NCBI GenBank assembly: GCA_019925095.2
Contig: CM034388.1
Coordinates: 8,702,501-8,766,500 of the forward strand
Direction: 5' to 3'
From: Dendrolimus kikuchii
Lineage: Eukaryota > Arthropoda > Insecta > Lepidoptera > Lasiocampidae
DNA: 64,000 bases
The notes under the pieces were generated by a model, which searched no databases, was not told the origin of the DNA, and saw nothing but the letters and a program-made list of their open reading frames with translations. Shown here in pieces: positions 23,840-36,500 of the stretch; position 1 is the stretch's first letter, and the number at the start of each line of letters is the position of its first letter. A program made the translations under genes and the position numbers.

Positions 23840-24970
23840 TATTGAAAATCGACAAGTATATTCTATACAGGTACTAAGCTATATAATAGTGTAGTGAATT
23901 TACGATGGTAGACTTTCATATTGCACGGCCCTCTTATGAAATTATAGAGTGAAAAGTCATAATGATATTTCTTAATTTTTATTTAAATCCATAAGTGCTG
24001 TGCCGGATTGCTGCATCGTGCCGCTTATTTACGGCACGGCAACGCAGGGCAGGACGACGGCAGTCCGCTTATAATGATGGCATTTATAGATTTTAATAAA
24101 AAATGCGTGTGATTGACCAGGTAGCTCTGTTTTTACCTTCTCATAACTAACTATTCGAAAGAATCTTGATGAAATCTGCCAAAGAGAAAGATCCTGGGAA
24201 AGGATATACGCTATATTTTGTTCCACTAAACAATTTGGGAGAAGGTGTATAGGGTATAAAAATTCACGAATCACGATCTCTTAAGTTAGAAATATAAAAT
24301 TGCGTACACATTAAGGCTTTTGGTAAAAAGAACTAAGTATGTATGTGTTTCAATGTTGTAACTCAGACAAGTAAGAATAGATTCCCTTTGAGGGCTACAG
24401 TTACTTTTGTGCATTCAGAAAAAAAAACTAATTATGGATGAAGTCGCGACTAATGCCCAGAAATATATACGATCTTTATGAAGCAAGAGAAATTCAGCTT
24501 AAATTATATTCGATCGCTATACGTACACGTATGTTATTTAATATAACAAACAATCACGTAGAGGTGCCGCGTGTACGTAGCGACCCATGTAATTTAGGGC
24601 TCCCAACCTCGAGATATTAATATCGATACGATTTGATATAGGTTGCGGCCTAACCTTATACCAAAATCACAGCAATTTATCCAAGGAAAAAGATTTATGT
24701 ATGCTCTTTGTTAAATAAACCTCGCTCTTAACGCTTTTCGACAATTTCGCCTTTTTAAATTGATATTCGCATACGTAAGATTTTTCACGAATAACGTTTA
24801 TTTTTTGTTAGATTTTATACAAAATGTACATATTACCATTGAAGAAGAATGCTACAAAATAGGGATACTAGGAACAGTACCTAACTCAATAAAAAAATGT
24901 TGTACCTACTCTCAAAAAGTCCTAAATTCTATATAACTAACTACATGGCGCCACGGGCCGTTCTTTTCTT
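23840..24970. other. Unassigned stretch
   Basis: No gene recognised. Confidence 0.35.
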
Positions 24971-24978
24971 CTTTTTTT

Positions 24979-25480
24979 TAAACTAGGATATAGTGGGACT
25001 TCCTCCACGTTTGACTTGAAATTCCTGCGGGATTCCCGAGATACAAAGTACCGCATTTAAAAAAGAATAAAGCTATCGTTGTAGTGAAAATTCTCTCGGA
25101 ATAAGCTAATTTTTATGCACCCAAACAACTACAAACCGCTCCCGCCCAATTCTCGAGATAAAAAATATCACACATTTTATTATATAAAATTTGTTATCAA
25201 TCAAGGAAAAAATCACATTGGAATTCGATTTTTTTCATCTGGCCATTTTAAATTATTTTCAGAAAATTTTCCACGACATTCCCAGAATACAAGTAAAATT
25301 TGCTGTTGATCAGTGAAAACCGCATCACAACTGGCCTAATTTACGTGAATCCGGAATAAACAGACAAGAAATCTAAAAAACATTGCATCATGTTATTCGT
25401 CATTTATATGAAGTATTCCATTTGATTTTTTTATTAGCTTTACACATACAGATTTTTAGAATTTTATAATATTATACACA
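24979..25480 (+). repeat. 'actaggatat' interspersed repeat, long copy
   Basis: Same order as 2168-2475 but with more internal units: 'ttcctgcgggattcccgag', 'gaataagctaatttttatgc', 'aaccgctcccgcccaattctcg', 'ctggccattttaaa', ending 'tttttagaattttataatatt'. About 500 bp, close to the longest copies. Confidence 0.6.
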
Positions 25481-25803
25481 TAATTTATTGACCTTATCCT
25501 TCAAAAATTTAATAGGAGCTTATTATTACAAAAATATTTGTGACTTAATTGAATGAAAACTATTATCTGAAATAAATTCCTGTTGTTAAGGTTTTAAATA
25601 CATTTAGTTAAATAGTCCTCATCAAATTTATAGCCTCTTCAAATAAGTTGCAATATACCTGACACTTTATAAAAAAGCGTACACAGCGCAGCCAATAAAT
25701 TTTAGCGTAGAAGAATAATTGGACTTGGGTAAATTTAGAGTTATATAAAGTCTACTCTATATTTTCTGTCTTATTCGCAATTCGACAACAGTATACTTTA
25801 TTT

Positions 25804-25987
25804 ACATAAATTTTGTTACAATTACCACGTGCTAAAAACGGTGAAAGAAAACATCGCGATAACCGATGTGTCAAGCCTGCGAAGTCGCCTTGGACAAGCG
25901 TGGCAAGTATACTGTACGTTACCCCCATTCCCTATAGTGGGAGGCCCGAGCCCAGCAGTGGGACGTTCATGGGCTGTTATTATGTAA
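25804..25987 (+). mobile_element. tRNA-derived SINE, 5'-truncated copy
   Basis: Matches the 3' two-thirds of 37270-37566 ('gttacaattaccacgtgc', 'aacatcgcgataaccg', 'gggaggcccgagcccagc', 'gggctgttattat'). Flanked by a 9-bp duplication actttattt at 25795-25803 and 25988-25996. The tRNA-like head is absent. Confidence 0.75.
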
Positions 25988-26029
25988 ACTTTATTTTGCA
26001 AAAAACTTTTGAAATTTATTTAAAGTAAG

Positions 26030-26545
26030 CATTAATCTGAAATGAAAATCCAGGGGTGAAACTGGAAAAAAATCTACTCTTATTTATTTGAAAACAGAAT
26101 AACTTAACGAAAAACGATTTTTGCTATTCCCAGATACCTTCACCCCGATAAATAAACACAATGGGCTGCCGATCAGGTTCGTTCCTTTTTTTTGCCCTTT
26201 GGCCCTCACAAAACCCGAATTCGAAACTTATTGTACAAGAAAAACCGATACAGATTAAATTACGTCCTGAAATAGGTTTAGAAAAAAGTCTTATTTCTGT
26301 TGGAAGATACACCGATGAATGTAAAACAAAGAATTTAGTTCGGAATCAAGGGAATAGGAAAACGGAACTTAATCGGGATTTTGCATTTAGATGCGGCACA
26401 CGTAACGGCTTCTAAATTCAACTGGTGTTCTCAGATAATATCCTGTCGAATAATTTCAGGATTTTTGTAGAATCTTTTTTAGTAGGTAGATACGGCAATA
26501 GAGACTACTCACGTAATTGTAATATAGTCAAAATATTTTTATTTG
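26030..26545. other. Unassigned stretch
   Basis: Two overlapping opposite frames of 62 and 84 codons here have no recognised motif; probably chance or old repeat. Confidence 0.3.
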
Positions 26546-26549
26546 AAAC

Positions 26550-26965
26550 TAGGTGACCCCGCAAACTTCGTACCGCCTCAGAATCAATAAATAAGAAAGT
26601 TGAATGATAATTGTAGAATGTTTCAACTTTAGTAAAAAAATGTGGTCAAAACTTGACCGGAACGCTCATCAAACGTTGGACATTCAAAACCAAAACAAAT
26701 AATCAAAAACGAACTACACTTTTAAATTTAATTTGATTTCTGAACGACTTTTAAATTTAATTGATTTCTAAACGACTAGGAACTAGGTAATAATTTGTAA
26801 GGGAAAGCGAAATTGTTGTTTTTACTATATTCCAAGCATTTTTTTCATATTTAATCACCTTTTAAACCTTCCCTGGACTTCCACAAATAACTCAAAACCA
26901 AAATTAGCCAAATCAGTCCAGCTGTTCTCGAGTTTTAGCGAGACGAACGAACAGCAATTGATATT
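26550..26965 (+). repeat. 'ctgacccggcaaacttcgt' repeat, long copy
   Basis: Starts actaggtgaccccgcaaac, contains 'ccgcctcagaatcaat', and ends 'ccagctgttctcgag...gagacgaacgaacagcaattg' plus 'tatatatatagat'. The shorter copy at 18913-19078 has the same ends. Confidence 0.55.
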
Positions 26966-26969
26966 TATA

Positions 26970-28260
26970 TATATAGATATTTACAATTCTAAAATTATAA
27001 CACCGATACCATAACTGTCCTAAAATTATAATAAAATTTTAACAAAAATTTAGTAGTAGATTTAAAATATTATCTACTATGATATCTAACTTGTACATTG
27101 CAAAAATTGAGTGTGTTCCAAAATGGTCTTCTAAAGAAAAAAGTTGTGTATGTGTGGGCAGGTCACACGCAGTAGTAGAGAAACCAAGTGTGACAATGGG
27201 GCAGGAGGGATTCTAAATTTCGTGACGTCACATTTCATATATTATATCGTTATAATATATTTAAGCTTTAAGACACGAAATTTGAAGTTTCAATAGTTAT
27301 TTATAATAACTCCAGACTCAAAATTTTAAGGGTGTATGGACCAAACTGATCCCAGATTCGGATTCAGCAGATCGAAATACATAACAATAGATAGGTCTGG
27401 TCAAAAGTACAGATCACTTTCTCTTGTGGGCCAGTGTAATTTTGATTAGCCAAATGGCGGTGTTTGAATAACTAAACTCTGATTGCAGATTTTAAGTACT
27501 TACTCGTATAGTGATGTTAAAATTTAATATTTTTGTTAATGTTATGTTTTGCTTCTATGTACAAATGTAAATAATTAATAATAATATACGCATATACTCT
27601 GTTGTATTCTTTTAAACTAGCTTCTCCCAAATGAATTCCGAAACAAAATAACAATAAAAACAAATTTGCATATTCAGTAAAGAAAGATATATACTTACAT
27701 TACAACAAACAAAACTTGAGAGCCAGACAGGAATAAAATACCATAATCTCTAAGGCAGTGAGCTTCACGTATAACTATATACTACCTGGACACTTTCCCA
27801 GAAAAGTCACCAAATTGTCACTAGACAAATACTTCAATGCTACTAAGAAGGGTACAAAAAAAGGAAAAGAAATCTGGGATTAATTGTAAGAGTTGAGTTT
27901 CTGGGATAATCGTAAAAGTTTTCGTTTGGCTTAGTCTGCGAGAGGACTTTCTGAGGGACTTTGACGGATAAATAGATTACAACAAGTTTTGGTAAGATTA
28001 TGTTCTAAGTAATATAATAAAATAAAAGCAAAATCACTATCCAATAGTTAAAAAGTCTTTTGTCATATAACTATATATCGCTCAATACCCAACACGCTTA
28101 TTTAAGGCGGATTGGTGGGTATTGCTCACCAGTATTTCAATATTGTAATTTCCTTACAATATTTTCCTTCACTATCCCCGCGTGCTACAATATGCTCAGT
28201 TAAAAGAACAAAAGTACAAAAATACGTATTCTTTAGGACAAATACCAAACTAATTTGCAC
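26970..28260. other. Unassigned AT-rich stretch
   Basis: No gene recognised. 'cttagtctgcgagagga' near 27930 recurs as 'ctaagtctgcgagagaa' near 33830, so part of this may be an old shared repeat. Confidence 0.35.
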
Positions 28261-28264
28261 ATTA

Positions 28265-28585
28265 TAATCCGGACAGGAACGGAGAATGAATACAATTTTC
28301 TGCGGCCGGGCGGCGTGTCGTAAGAGGCGACAAAGCAACCCACAGCCAGGTCGTAGGGTATATGCCCATCTGGATGGCTACCACCACCGGTCTAGATTAT
28401 GCCGCCATAACAACCTTGTGCTGCGTTTCAGCATTAATGAGTAGGTTCCAGTCTCCCTTAAGAGAGCAGCAACGCATTTGTAGCACCTTCGGTGTTGCAA
28501 ATATCCATAGGCGATCGTAACCGCTTTCCAGCAGATGGGCCATCTGCCTATCTGCTGAACTCAGGCAATGAATATAAAAAAACAA
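28265..28585 (+). mobile_element. A-tailed lepidopteran retroposon, copy B
   Basis: Same order as 21592-21907 with more substitutions; ends 'gctgaactcaggcaatgaat' and an A-rich tail. Confidence 0.72.
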
Positions 28586-28916
28586 AAATTACATAATATA
28601 AACTAAGCATTTTTATTCCAACTAAACGCTTAAACTATATAAAGTAACCAAACAAAACACCTTGCACACCTGCCAAAAGATCTCCAGACAGTTCAGAAAA
28701 GAACAACTGACTAAAGAAGCTCTAAATAAAAAACCCTAACCACGTTAAGGAAGAAGATACGTGGCCTGAAGAGTCATAAAAAAAAGAAAAAAATCTTGCA
28801 ACTGGTCATTTTTTTCTAATATCATTGGAACAATAATGCCGAAACCAGAAACCGGTTTAAAGCTCTCGTCCTACTGCACAGTCTGTAAGTCGCGAACTAC
28901 CAATTATAACAAATGT

Positions 28917-29308
28917 TATTATAATCGGTAGTTCGAGACTTGTTTCCAGAATTGATTGGTCATCACTTCCCCGTGTCGCATTTGACAAGGCAGATATAGA
29001 AATCAGTGAAACTGTTAAGAATCTAAGAGTCGTCATTGACAAAGAACTGTCTTGAACTTTCCGCATCATCTGCTTCGCTCAGGAGGTTGAAGAATTTCCT
29101 ACCTGCTGCTACTAAGGTTATGCTTGCACAATCCTTGCTTCTGCCCCTACTTGATTATACAGATGTCTGCACGCTATACATAATCCAGGAACAACTAGAT
29201 AAGCTAGAACGCTTTCAAAATGTTTGTATCCGTTTCATATTTAGTTTGCACAAATATGACCATGTCTCCGAATTTCGTGATAAGGTTAAATGGTTATCTA
29301 TCTATATA
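28917..29308 (+). pseudogene. LINE ORF2 reverse-transcriptase C-terminal remnant
   Basis: Frame 28917-29052 reads IGSSRLVSRIDWSS and then ETVKNLRVVIDKELS before TGA. The +1 frame from 29036 then carries SLRRLKNFLPAATKVMLAQS, LLPLLDYTDVCT and EQLDKLERFQNVCIRFIF, ending DHVSEFRDKVKW. This order is characteristic of the segment after the catalytic core in jockey/CR1-type lepidopteran reverse transcriptases. A frameshift plus a small deletion separates the two parts. The catalytic FADD-type motif lies upstream and is not present here, so this is a 5'-truncated dead copy. The first residues overlap a local inverted repeat (28890-28938). Confidence 0.8.
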
Positions 29309-29565
29309 TATGAGTATATAGTAGTTTATTTATATTTTATTTTTAATGGTAGGTGATAATTGGGATTACATTACTTTTATTTGAGTTCAGTACACCACCA
29401 AAAACCGTATAGCTAAATTTTCGTTAAACTCTCCTTAGACACTGTGTTGCCTGGAAGAGATCGCTATAAGCGATAAGACCGCCCATTGTTCCAATGCAAA
29501 TGTATCCACGTCAATTATGTAGATTTAAATTTACGGTAAACAATAAAGAGTTTTCATTCATTAAT
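28917..29565 (+). mobile_element. Jockey/CR1-like LINE, internally deleted
   Basis: A reverse-transcriptase C-terminal remnant (28917-29308) is followed directly by the 3' UTR module starting gttgcctggaagagatcgct (29446), a stem-loop (atcgctataagcgat), 'aagaccgcccattgt' and 'aacaataaagagttttcatt'. The C-terminal end of ORF2 that should lie between is missing. The linkage shows that the isolated tails at 16861, 39664 and 51805 belong to this LINE family. Confidence 0.75.
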
Positions 29566-29569
29566 TCCT

Positions 29570-31400
29570 GACCATATGCAAGGCTACCGAGGTGATGATA
29601 TGAAGCAGAAAGCTTCGGCATCTATAGTAATTCGCGATCGGCGCTCCAATCCATGGTGATTTGGAGCAGCACACCAACTTGCCGTCCCTAAATTGAGTAC
29701 AAAAAAAAGAGAAATAAAAGAAAATAAGACATCCGTCCTAAACAATGACAGAGAAGATAGCATAATAAAATAAATATCATATATGTATAACGTAAAGAAA
29801 TTCCAATTCATCAAACAAAAAAAGCTCGCTCATAATCACAGGGAGGGTGAAAGACAGTAACGGCCCTATCCACTTGGTGGTATGTGCCTACTTACCTATA
29901 ATTACAAACATAAATATTTATATTAAATAATTTAGATTTATTGATCTATTATCGCATAAACAATCAAGCCTATTATTTTCTATCGCAAACTTCGGACGTA
30001 GATGTGGAAAATAAATCGAAATATAAAAAACCTTTTGTAAATGCAATAAAGAAACCGGTCGTTTGGTACGCACTTGATGATATTGCTCAAATTTTGCATT
30101 GCAATTTATTTTATACGGGGACCATTACATACAAGAAACAAAACATTTTCGTAAAAATGATAACACATATACAACAATTTGTATGAATGCCAAATTTCTA
30201 GACCATAGTAGGAAAGGTTTCTTAAATATTTAATTGTGAAACATACACATACAAATACATACATACTACAGGAGTGAAATAAAAGTTCCTTGATTGAACT
30301 CTAGGTGGCGAAACTCAGATAGAACTACGTAACTTACTAACGACGCTATAACACAACCTAAAATATAATTATAAAAGGGTTTATAGAAAAAAAATCACTT
30401 CAGATTTTTTACTAACTTTTGTTTATTAATGAAATTAAAAGAAATAATATCTCCCAAGTTCCCCTTATTAATATTCCCGGGGAGCGTTGAAGCTTATTTG
30501 CATTCAGCATACTCCCGCACTTTTCTTTTCAACTGACAGCAAAAGCAATAAAGTCCAAGTTCAAAGTTTCACCGCAACTCGAGTCATTTTTTACAAGGAT
30601 TTGCACACAAAACTTGTAATGGAATTGTCGAGTGCACCCGTTTGCGACTAGCGAGGTTTTATGCATGCCACGGTGCAAGTTTCCAACCAAGTTGTTTTAT
30701 AAGCTGTCTACATTTTTGTTTGGTATTGAGCTGGAAAATGTAAATAGTTTTATCGTTTGCTTCGTTTTATTCAGTTGTATTTGCTTCGGTTTTACGATAT
30801 TTTTTATCATAAACTATGACCCGAGTAACATATTCCTTCAATTTTTATTGATTTTCACTAAGATTAACACACTAATGATTAAGTAGCAAATGTAAGTGTA
30901 TATAGCGATGAATCAAGTTTTATAAAATACTAGTTGTTACCCATGACTTGATCCGCATTTATTTTTATACTCTGAATTAAAAACTCAACTCTACTGCTGA
31001 AACGTATTATTCGTATATATCGTATTGTTCTATATTCCTCAAAAAACCTACATATAAATGTATATGTTAAGAATTATAGGTTTTATATAATTATCATTAA
31101 TTTTTATTGTATTTTGTAACTTCAAAATTATTTTTAAGACAAAAGGAAATCTATAAAACAAACAGATTTACTTTCGCATTTATAAACACTATAACATTAT
31201 AAATGCACAATGAAAATCTACATTAATTAAGATATGTAACTTCGTTATAAATGCTAAAATTTTAGTGACATCTGTTTTTTGTACGCCTAATTATGAATGA
31301 GCGTTTTTAGAATTTTTATATATCTCTTTATTTGAAAATTTATTTCAAATGAGTTTTGAAATGACTCAATAAATATATTTTTTTACTTTATTTCATATTT
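29570..31400. other. Long stretch without a recognised gene
   Basis: The 81- and 84-codon frames at 29941 and 30632 are not recognisable. 30475-30625 is less AT-rich and might be regulatory. Otherwise nothing seen. Confidence 0.35.
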
Positions 31401-31403
31401 TTA

Positions 31404-31616
31404 ACTAGTTGTCCCGGCAGACGTCGTCCTGCCCGGAACAGCTTCAATCGATATACCGCCATCAGCGCCACCTACCGGGTCCAATTGTGAACCAACTCAG
31501 AAACCTTCTTTGGCTCATGCACAACAACTTGGCCAAAGATCATCATATGATCAAATGTATAGTTTAGGATTCTATAAAGGACATACAGACAAACATTCAT
31601 TTTTATATATAAAGAT
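31404..31616 (+). repeat. 'gttgtcccggcagacgt' repeat
   Basis: Opens actagttgtcccggcagacg, contains 'agcgccacctaccgggtcc', and ends 'ttttatatataaagatt'. A reverse-orientation relative lies at about 56800-56985. Retroposon 3' end by structure. Confidence 0.5.
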
Positions 31617-33146
31617 TAAGGATTTTTTGCAAAGTTCAGAATTTAGACTGCAAATCCCGCATGAACAAATGAAGTAACGTGTACAGGTAGTCTAAAATAA
31701 ATTCACAAAACGCAATTATTAATAAAAAGAGAGTGAGTATATTGATACAAACGTTTGTGAAGTTATCGTGAAATCTCGTCACCTGAAATCGTCGTGTGGG
31801 GATTCTGTGATAGTCATATTAGCGGGATTATCAGATTGCGGGATCGCGGGATTGTGGGAATGGGGGGATTGCGAGATCGCACTGATATGAGTGTGTTAAC
31901 CTTAATGTACAATTAACATTTTACATTATATTAATTAGAACTTGATTATTCAACCACCAAAGATCAACACTTTAATGATTTCTGGTAGCAAGCCACGCAT
32001 CTTCCAAGTAATCAAAAGGCATGTAGTCACTTGACAATAATTCAATAAAATCGATAAAAATAGCTAAAAAGTTTTATACGTTATACGATATACATTTTCG
32101 TGCCTTTGCATTATGCCAGATGATAATAGTGAGAAATCATAATGTCTATAATACTACAATTTATATTTTATTTAAAAAAATGATTCATCATCTGTAATAC
32201 TTTGAACATGATCCCTTCAAAGGTCTTAAAAGGACAGAGAAAAAAGTTAAAATGAAACTAAACACAAGCCGAAATCTATTAGAACGTGATATTATGTCTT
32301 TGTAAAAATTGTAAAAGCCAATAGATTTAAATTTAACTTTAGATATTATAACTTTCAGATCTCAAATAAAACTTAAAAATACGCATAGAGAGAGATTAAT
32401 AACATAAACAGATTTAGTTACTCACGAAACTCATATAATTTGTTTATATTTTTTGGCGTATTTTTATGGTTCATACGATAATTAAATAGTACATACATAT
32501 GTTGTTATATCCAAACCTAGAATATGACGACAAAATTCAAATTTAAAATCCACAAGGGTACAGCGTAACCGCGAAAGGGGAGCCGGTGTATTTGCTACCA
32601 CACGCGCCTGTGGTAACGGAATTACGAATTTACGAGCATGTAGTACCAGTACGTATGTATGTCATGTTTTTGTGCGAATCCAAAAGAAACTTAAATAGGG
32701 AAAAACCCTTTCGCATGGTCACACGCGCTAATTTATAATTTGTTTAATTCCTGCAACAACCGGTGAATTTAGAATATATCATTTGGGACATTGTTAAAAT
32801 TGATAAGCATTTTGCATTTAAAGTACATCGAGTATTCTTAGAAGTCCGCGTACAATAAAGGGTTCTATAGATGCGACGAACATCAATTTCTTTCATTAGT
32901 TGGCTACGGAATTATAAAAAAAAATCACTGAAAGTATTTTGGACTCTTTATAACCTCAATTTTATCCATTTTATTATATTTCAAAGTTCGAGGGAGAGGG
33001 AGGATATAATTGACTTAAACAAAATTATTAATTTATTTATTATTAAATTATTTGCCTAATAATACCCCCCACACAACTAAGTACCTACATACATGGAAAA
33101 AAACCCTTAGTTTATTCATGAACGGCATGAATGGAATGAAATACCG
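31617..33146. other. Stretch with a G-rich degenerate tandem; no gene
   Basis: 31825-31880 holds repeated 'gcgggatt' units (see the findings on G-quadruplex potential). The rest, to the LINE fragment, has no recognised feature. Confidence 0.4.
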
Positions 33147-33410
33147 CTAATTTTTATTTATTATATAGACCCCGTAAGCCTTCACGCACAAATGTTGCTT
33201 TACTAATTTATTAAATTTGTTTATCGAAAGCTGTCGAATATTTTCTGGGATTTTATTAAAGAGTATTGTACTTTGCCCCACGAAACTATTGTAAACTTTA
33301 TGGAGCCTATATGTGGGAATTTCTAATTTATTTTTGATCCCAGTATTTTTATAATGTAGGTCACCTAATCTGGGAAAATCCGAGATATTTTTCCTAACAT
33401 ATAATACATT
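33147..33410 (-). pseudogene. Non-LTR retrotransposon ORF2, C-terminal fragment
   Basis: The minus strand from 33410 to the TAG at 33149-33147 is open for 87 codons without an ATG. It reads VRKNISDFPRLGDLHYKNTG, then KLEIPTYRLHKVYNSFVGQ, then LFNKIPENIRQLSINKFNKL and ends with KQHLCVKAYGVY. This arrangement (H-Y-N-T-x2-KN, IP-x2-RL-x-KV-x2-SF-x-G, FYNKIP, F-K, AYY) is the extreme C-terminus of a widespread lepidopteran non-LTR ORF2, downstream of the reverse-transcriptase domain. Just upstream (about 33411-33435) another frame reads LQYIFEM, so a frameshift marks its 5' side. The natural stop codon seems preserved. It is not the family of the 28917-29565 copy, since the residues differ in order and type. 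Confidence 0.72.
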
Positions 33411-33599
33411 TCAAATATATACTGTAAAGGCGACGGAGCCTTGAAACATAACTTAAAAATACTAATATATACGCACTGGGATATCCATTTACATTATTAT
33501 CATTTGTTGTTGAGGTGCCAGGATACCCGCATACCTGTACCCTTGTAATTATTGTTTCATGCGGCAACCCCGTCCGCCTCAATTAACCACATTGCTGTG

Positions 33600-36500
33600 C
33601 ATTTCGAGTTTAAGCCTTTGTTCTGTCGTGGAACTGCCCACATCTGAGTAATGTAATGAGGTCAAGTGCTAAATCTTCTTAGAGTTCTTAGCAGTAAGCG
33701 TAAAATGTTTGATATATTACTTTTATATACATTTTTGAAGTGAAACTTCTTTAAAATGGCTCTGATTTGAAATTCGATGAAACGAAAAAGCGACACTAAA
33801 AAGAGATAAACCCATAAATCTATAGGACTAAGTCTGCGAGAGAATAAGATAGGAGTTTTACATTGTGCAGCAAAGATTATGGAGTCAATAAGACAAATGA
33901 TTAAACATAAGTCCAATTGGACCGAAATAAAACTGATAATAATATATTATCTGTGAGTATATTCTCTGAAATTTCACTTTTACTGCATGTGAACTGCACA
34001 CACACGCACACAATTTTTTTATTTTTTATTTTGCAGAATTTCCTGAGCTTCTGTCAAAAGTTTGTTTTTCTCTTACTGTTCCGACTGTCCATGTCCCTCA
34101 CATAAACTAACTCTTTTTACTACCCCTCGTTTCAACAAAAACTATACCTATAATTGCTTCTTTTTTGATTTATTTAAATTTTTTAATGATATCATTAAGA
34201 CGATTAAAAACATAACTACGTGAACTATTGAATAAATTAATATAGCATTCCTTGAATCACTGCTATTTGTTTTTTAAACTTGAACTTGCACATTTTAATT
34301 GTTTTGAGCACTTTACCGGTTTCTTTTTTATAAACAATTTTTCGTAACTATCACTCCGTATGAAATAGATCTTACTGTATGTAACTGATGATCAGTGTCT
34401 GTATATATATAATGTGACTGTTTGATGCCAAAATAGATATCATCTATACATTTTTTAGACCTGGCGTTGTTTTTACTTAAAGACACTGTTGAAGCAAGCC
34501 AATCTAGTAATTTTGCGCTTGTACAGGAAAACTGGAAGAGTATAACAATATATGAAGCAGTGCAACTGGGACACTAATTTCGATTCTCTGGCCGTGTGCC
34601 AGTGGGGGATTAGCGTGATTGGCATCGCTTTGGCAGGGCGTCGAAGCTGCAACAGCTGTGATCAAGCGAAGCCTGATATTTCGCGTTATTCGAAGTTTTA
34701 TTTTTAATAAAAATATTAATATAGATAACAGTTTGGAAGTTTTGGAAATATTAGTTTCGAAAGGTATTGAAAATCAAATACAATTTTTCAGGCAACGTCG
34801 TCATCTATATAGCTTTATTCGTTGATTCTGGCTTCAGAGTTTGGTAGTGACTTTGCCGACATACACTTACGTTGTTTGACAAAACATTACAAGCTACCGC
34901 CGATAGTTAAAACATTATTTATTATGACGAATGTGAAATTCTGTACATTGTTAATACAATTCGCATTTTCATCATTACAACTTTCTCCATTCTTTTGTCA
35001 ATGCCTAAAGTTAATTTCACTTTTGTAGAAACCAACAAGAAAAAATTACAACCGAAAGCGAAAGTCAGACAGATAAACAACTTGTTTAATATTAAAATAT
35101 GTATTTTGCTGATACCAAGTAGATATTTATGAGTTCACTAATACCTTTGTATTTTTTTTTTATCTATTATGACAAAAATAAATAGCTAACAAAAACTATA
35201 TGTACGTATTAGTTCCCTCATTATTTTCAAACATGTTAATACCTTTCGAATCAAAACAATTAATTACCAAACCTAACTCAAACCATCTACTGTACTGGAC
35301 AGATAGACATCCCACGTATCACGAAATAGCAATAATTAGAAAAGTTTAATCAAAATCCAGAACACATCCAGTTTAATATATAAATGATTAAAATAACAGC
35401 AACGGTAAACTTTAATTTAAATTCAACCTGAAAACAAACAATGTATTAAAAGCTTTAGCTTTCGAAATAAGCGGCTAAGCCCGCGTTGAATATTTGAATA
35501 AGTTAAACAACAACGGTTCGGGGGTAAGCAAAAATAGAGGCTTTTAAAATTAAAACCGCATCCTGATGATAATATATGCGTGGCTGGCGGACCCTGCGTA
35601 CGACTCAGTAAAAACCATACATTACTCAAATTTAGAGTACTACGAATATGCTAGCGGTGATGACGGTGTGAATAAAATCGTTATTTCACACTACAGACAG
35701 TAATTAATTATGTTCTAAAGTTTCACCTACACTCTTGATGATGTTGTCCACAGATCCGAAAAAACGCGTATAAATGACCGACCAAATTTCAATGGCTAAA
35801 ATTGCAGTTAAAATAGCACCAGCCCTTTCTAACTTTAAAAAGGGTAAAATCAATGCCGAAGGTGTTGGAGCCATAAGAAAAAAAAATCTTGATGATGGTC
35901 AATATGTCAAATCGGACTAACTTATAGTCTAAGAGACGCTGAAGATCGACCTTCACCCATTTGATAACCTGATGAGATATATTTTGTATCAAATTGTATT
36001 GATTTGTACACACGCCTATGATAATTATGTATACAAGTCGCGAAAACTTAAGAAAATATTACGCCTATGATAGCTTGCCATTCGAAGTGTTCATATCTAT
36101 TTTCAAAGCATGGCAATAATATTCCATGAACTGCTTTTTTTTCAAGCAAGCTTATTCGATTATTTTTGTAATTAAATTATTTTTCTTATGATACCAATTT
36201 TTATTGGTTAATAGAACGGTGTAGTTACCTATATTGACTTACCTGTTCATATCCGCTTGCCAGCTAGCCATCAACAGAAATAAGTAGGCAAGCTTATCAA
36301 AGCATATTCTCCATTTTAAAAACTATCAGTTGAAACTAAATTTGTTCCGATATCAAAAAATTGATTAAAATTAATTCAATTAAAAATAGCCAAGAACATT
36401 TTTCGATTGGCAAGGTGTCATAGGCGTGTTTATAAATCAATATAATTTAATAAAAAGTATGTCTCATCTGGTTATCAGATGGGTGAAGGTTCACCGTCTC

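Noticed and set aside
30632..30886. 84-codon frame with hydrophobic segment
   Set aside because: Hydrophobicity follows from T-rich DNA; non-ATG start and no recognisable family.
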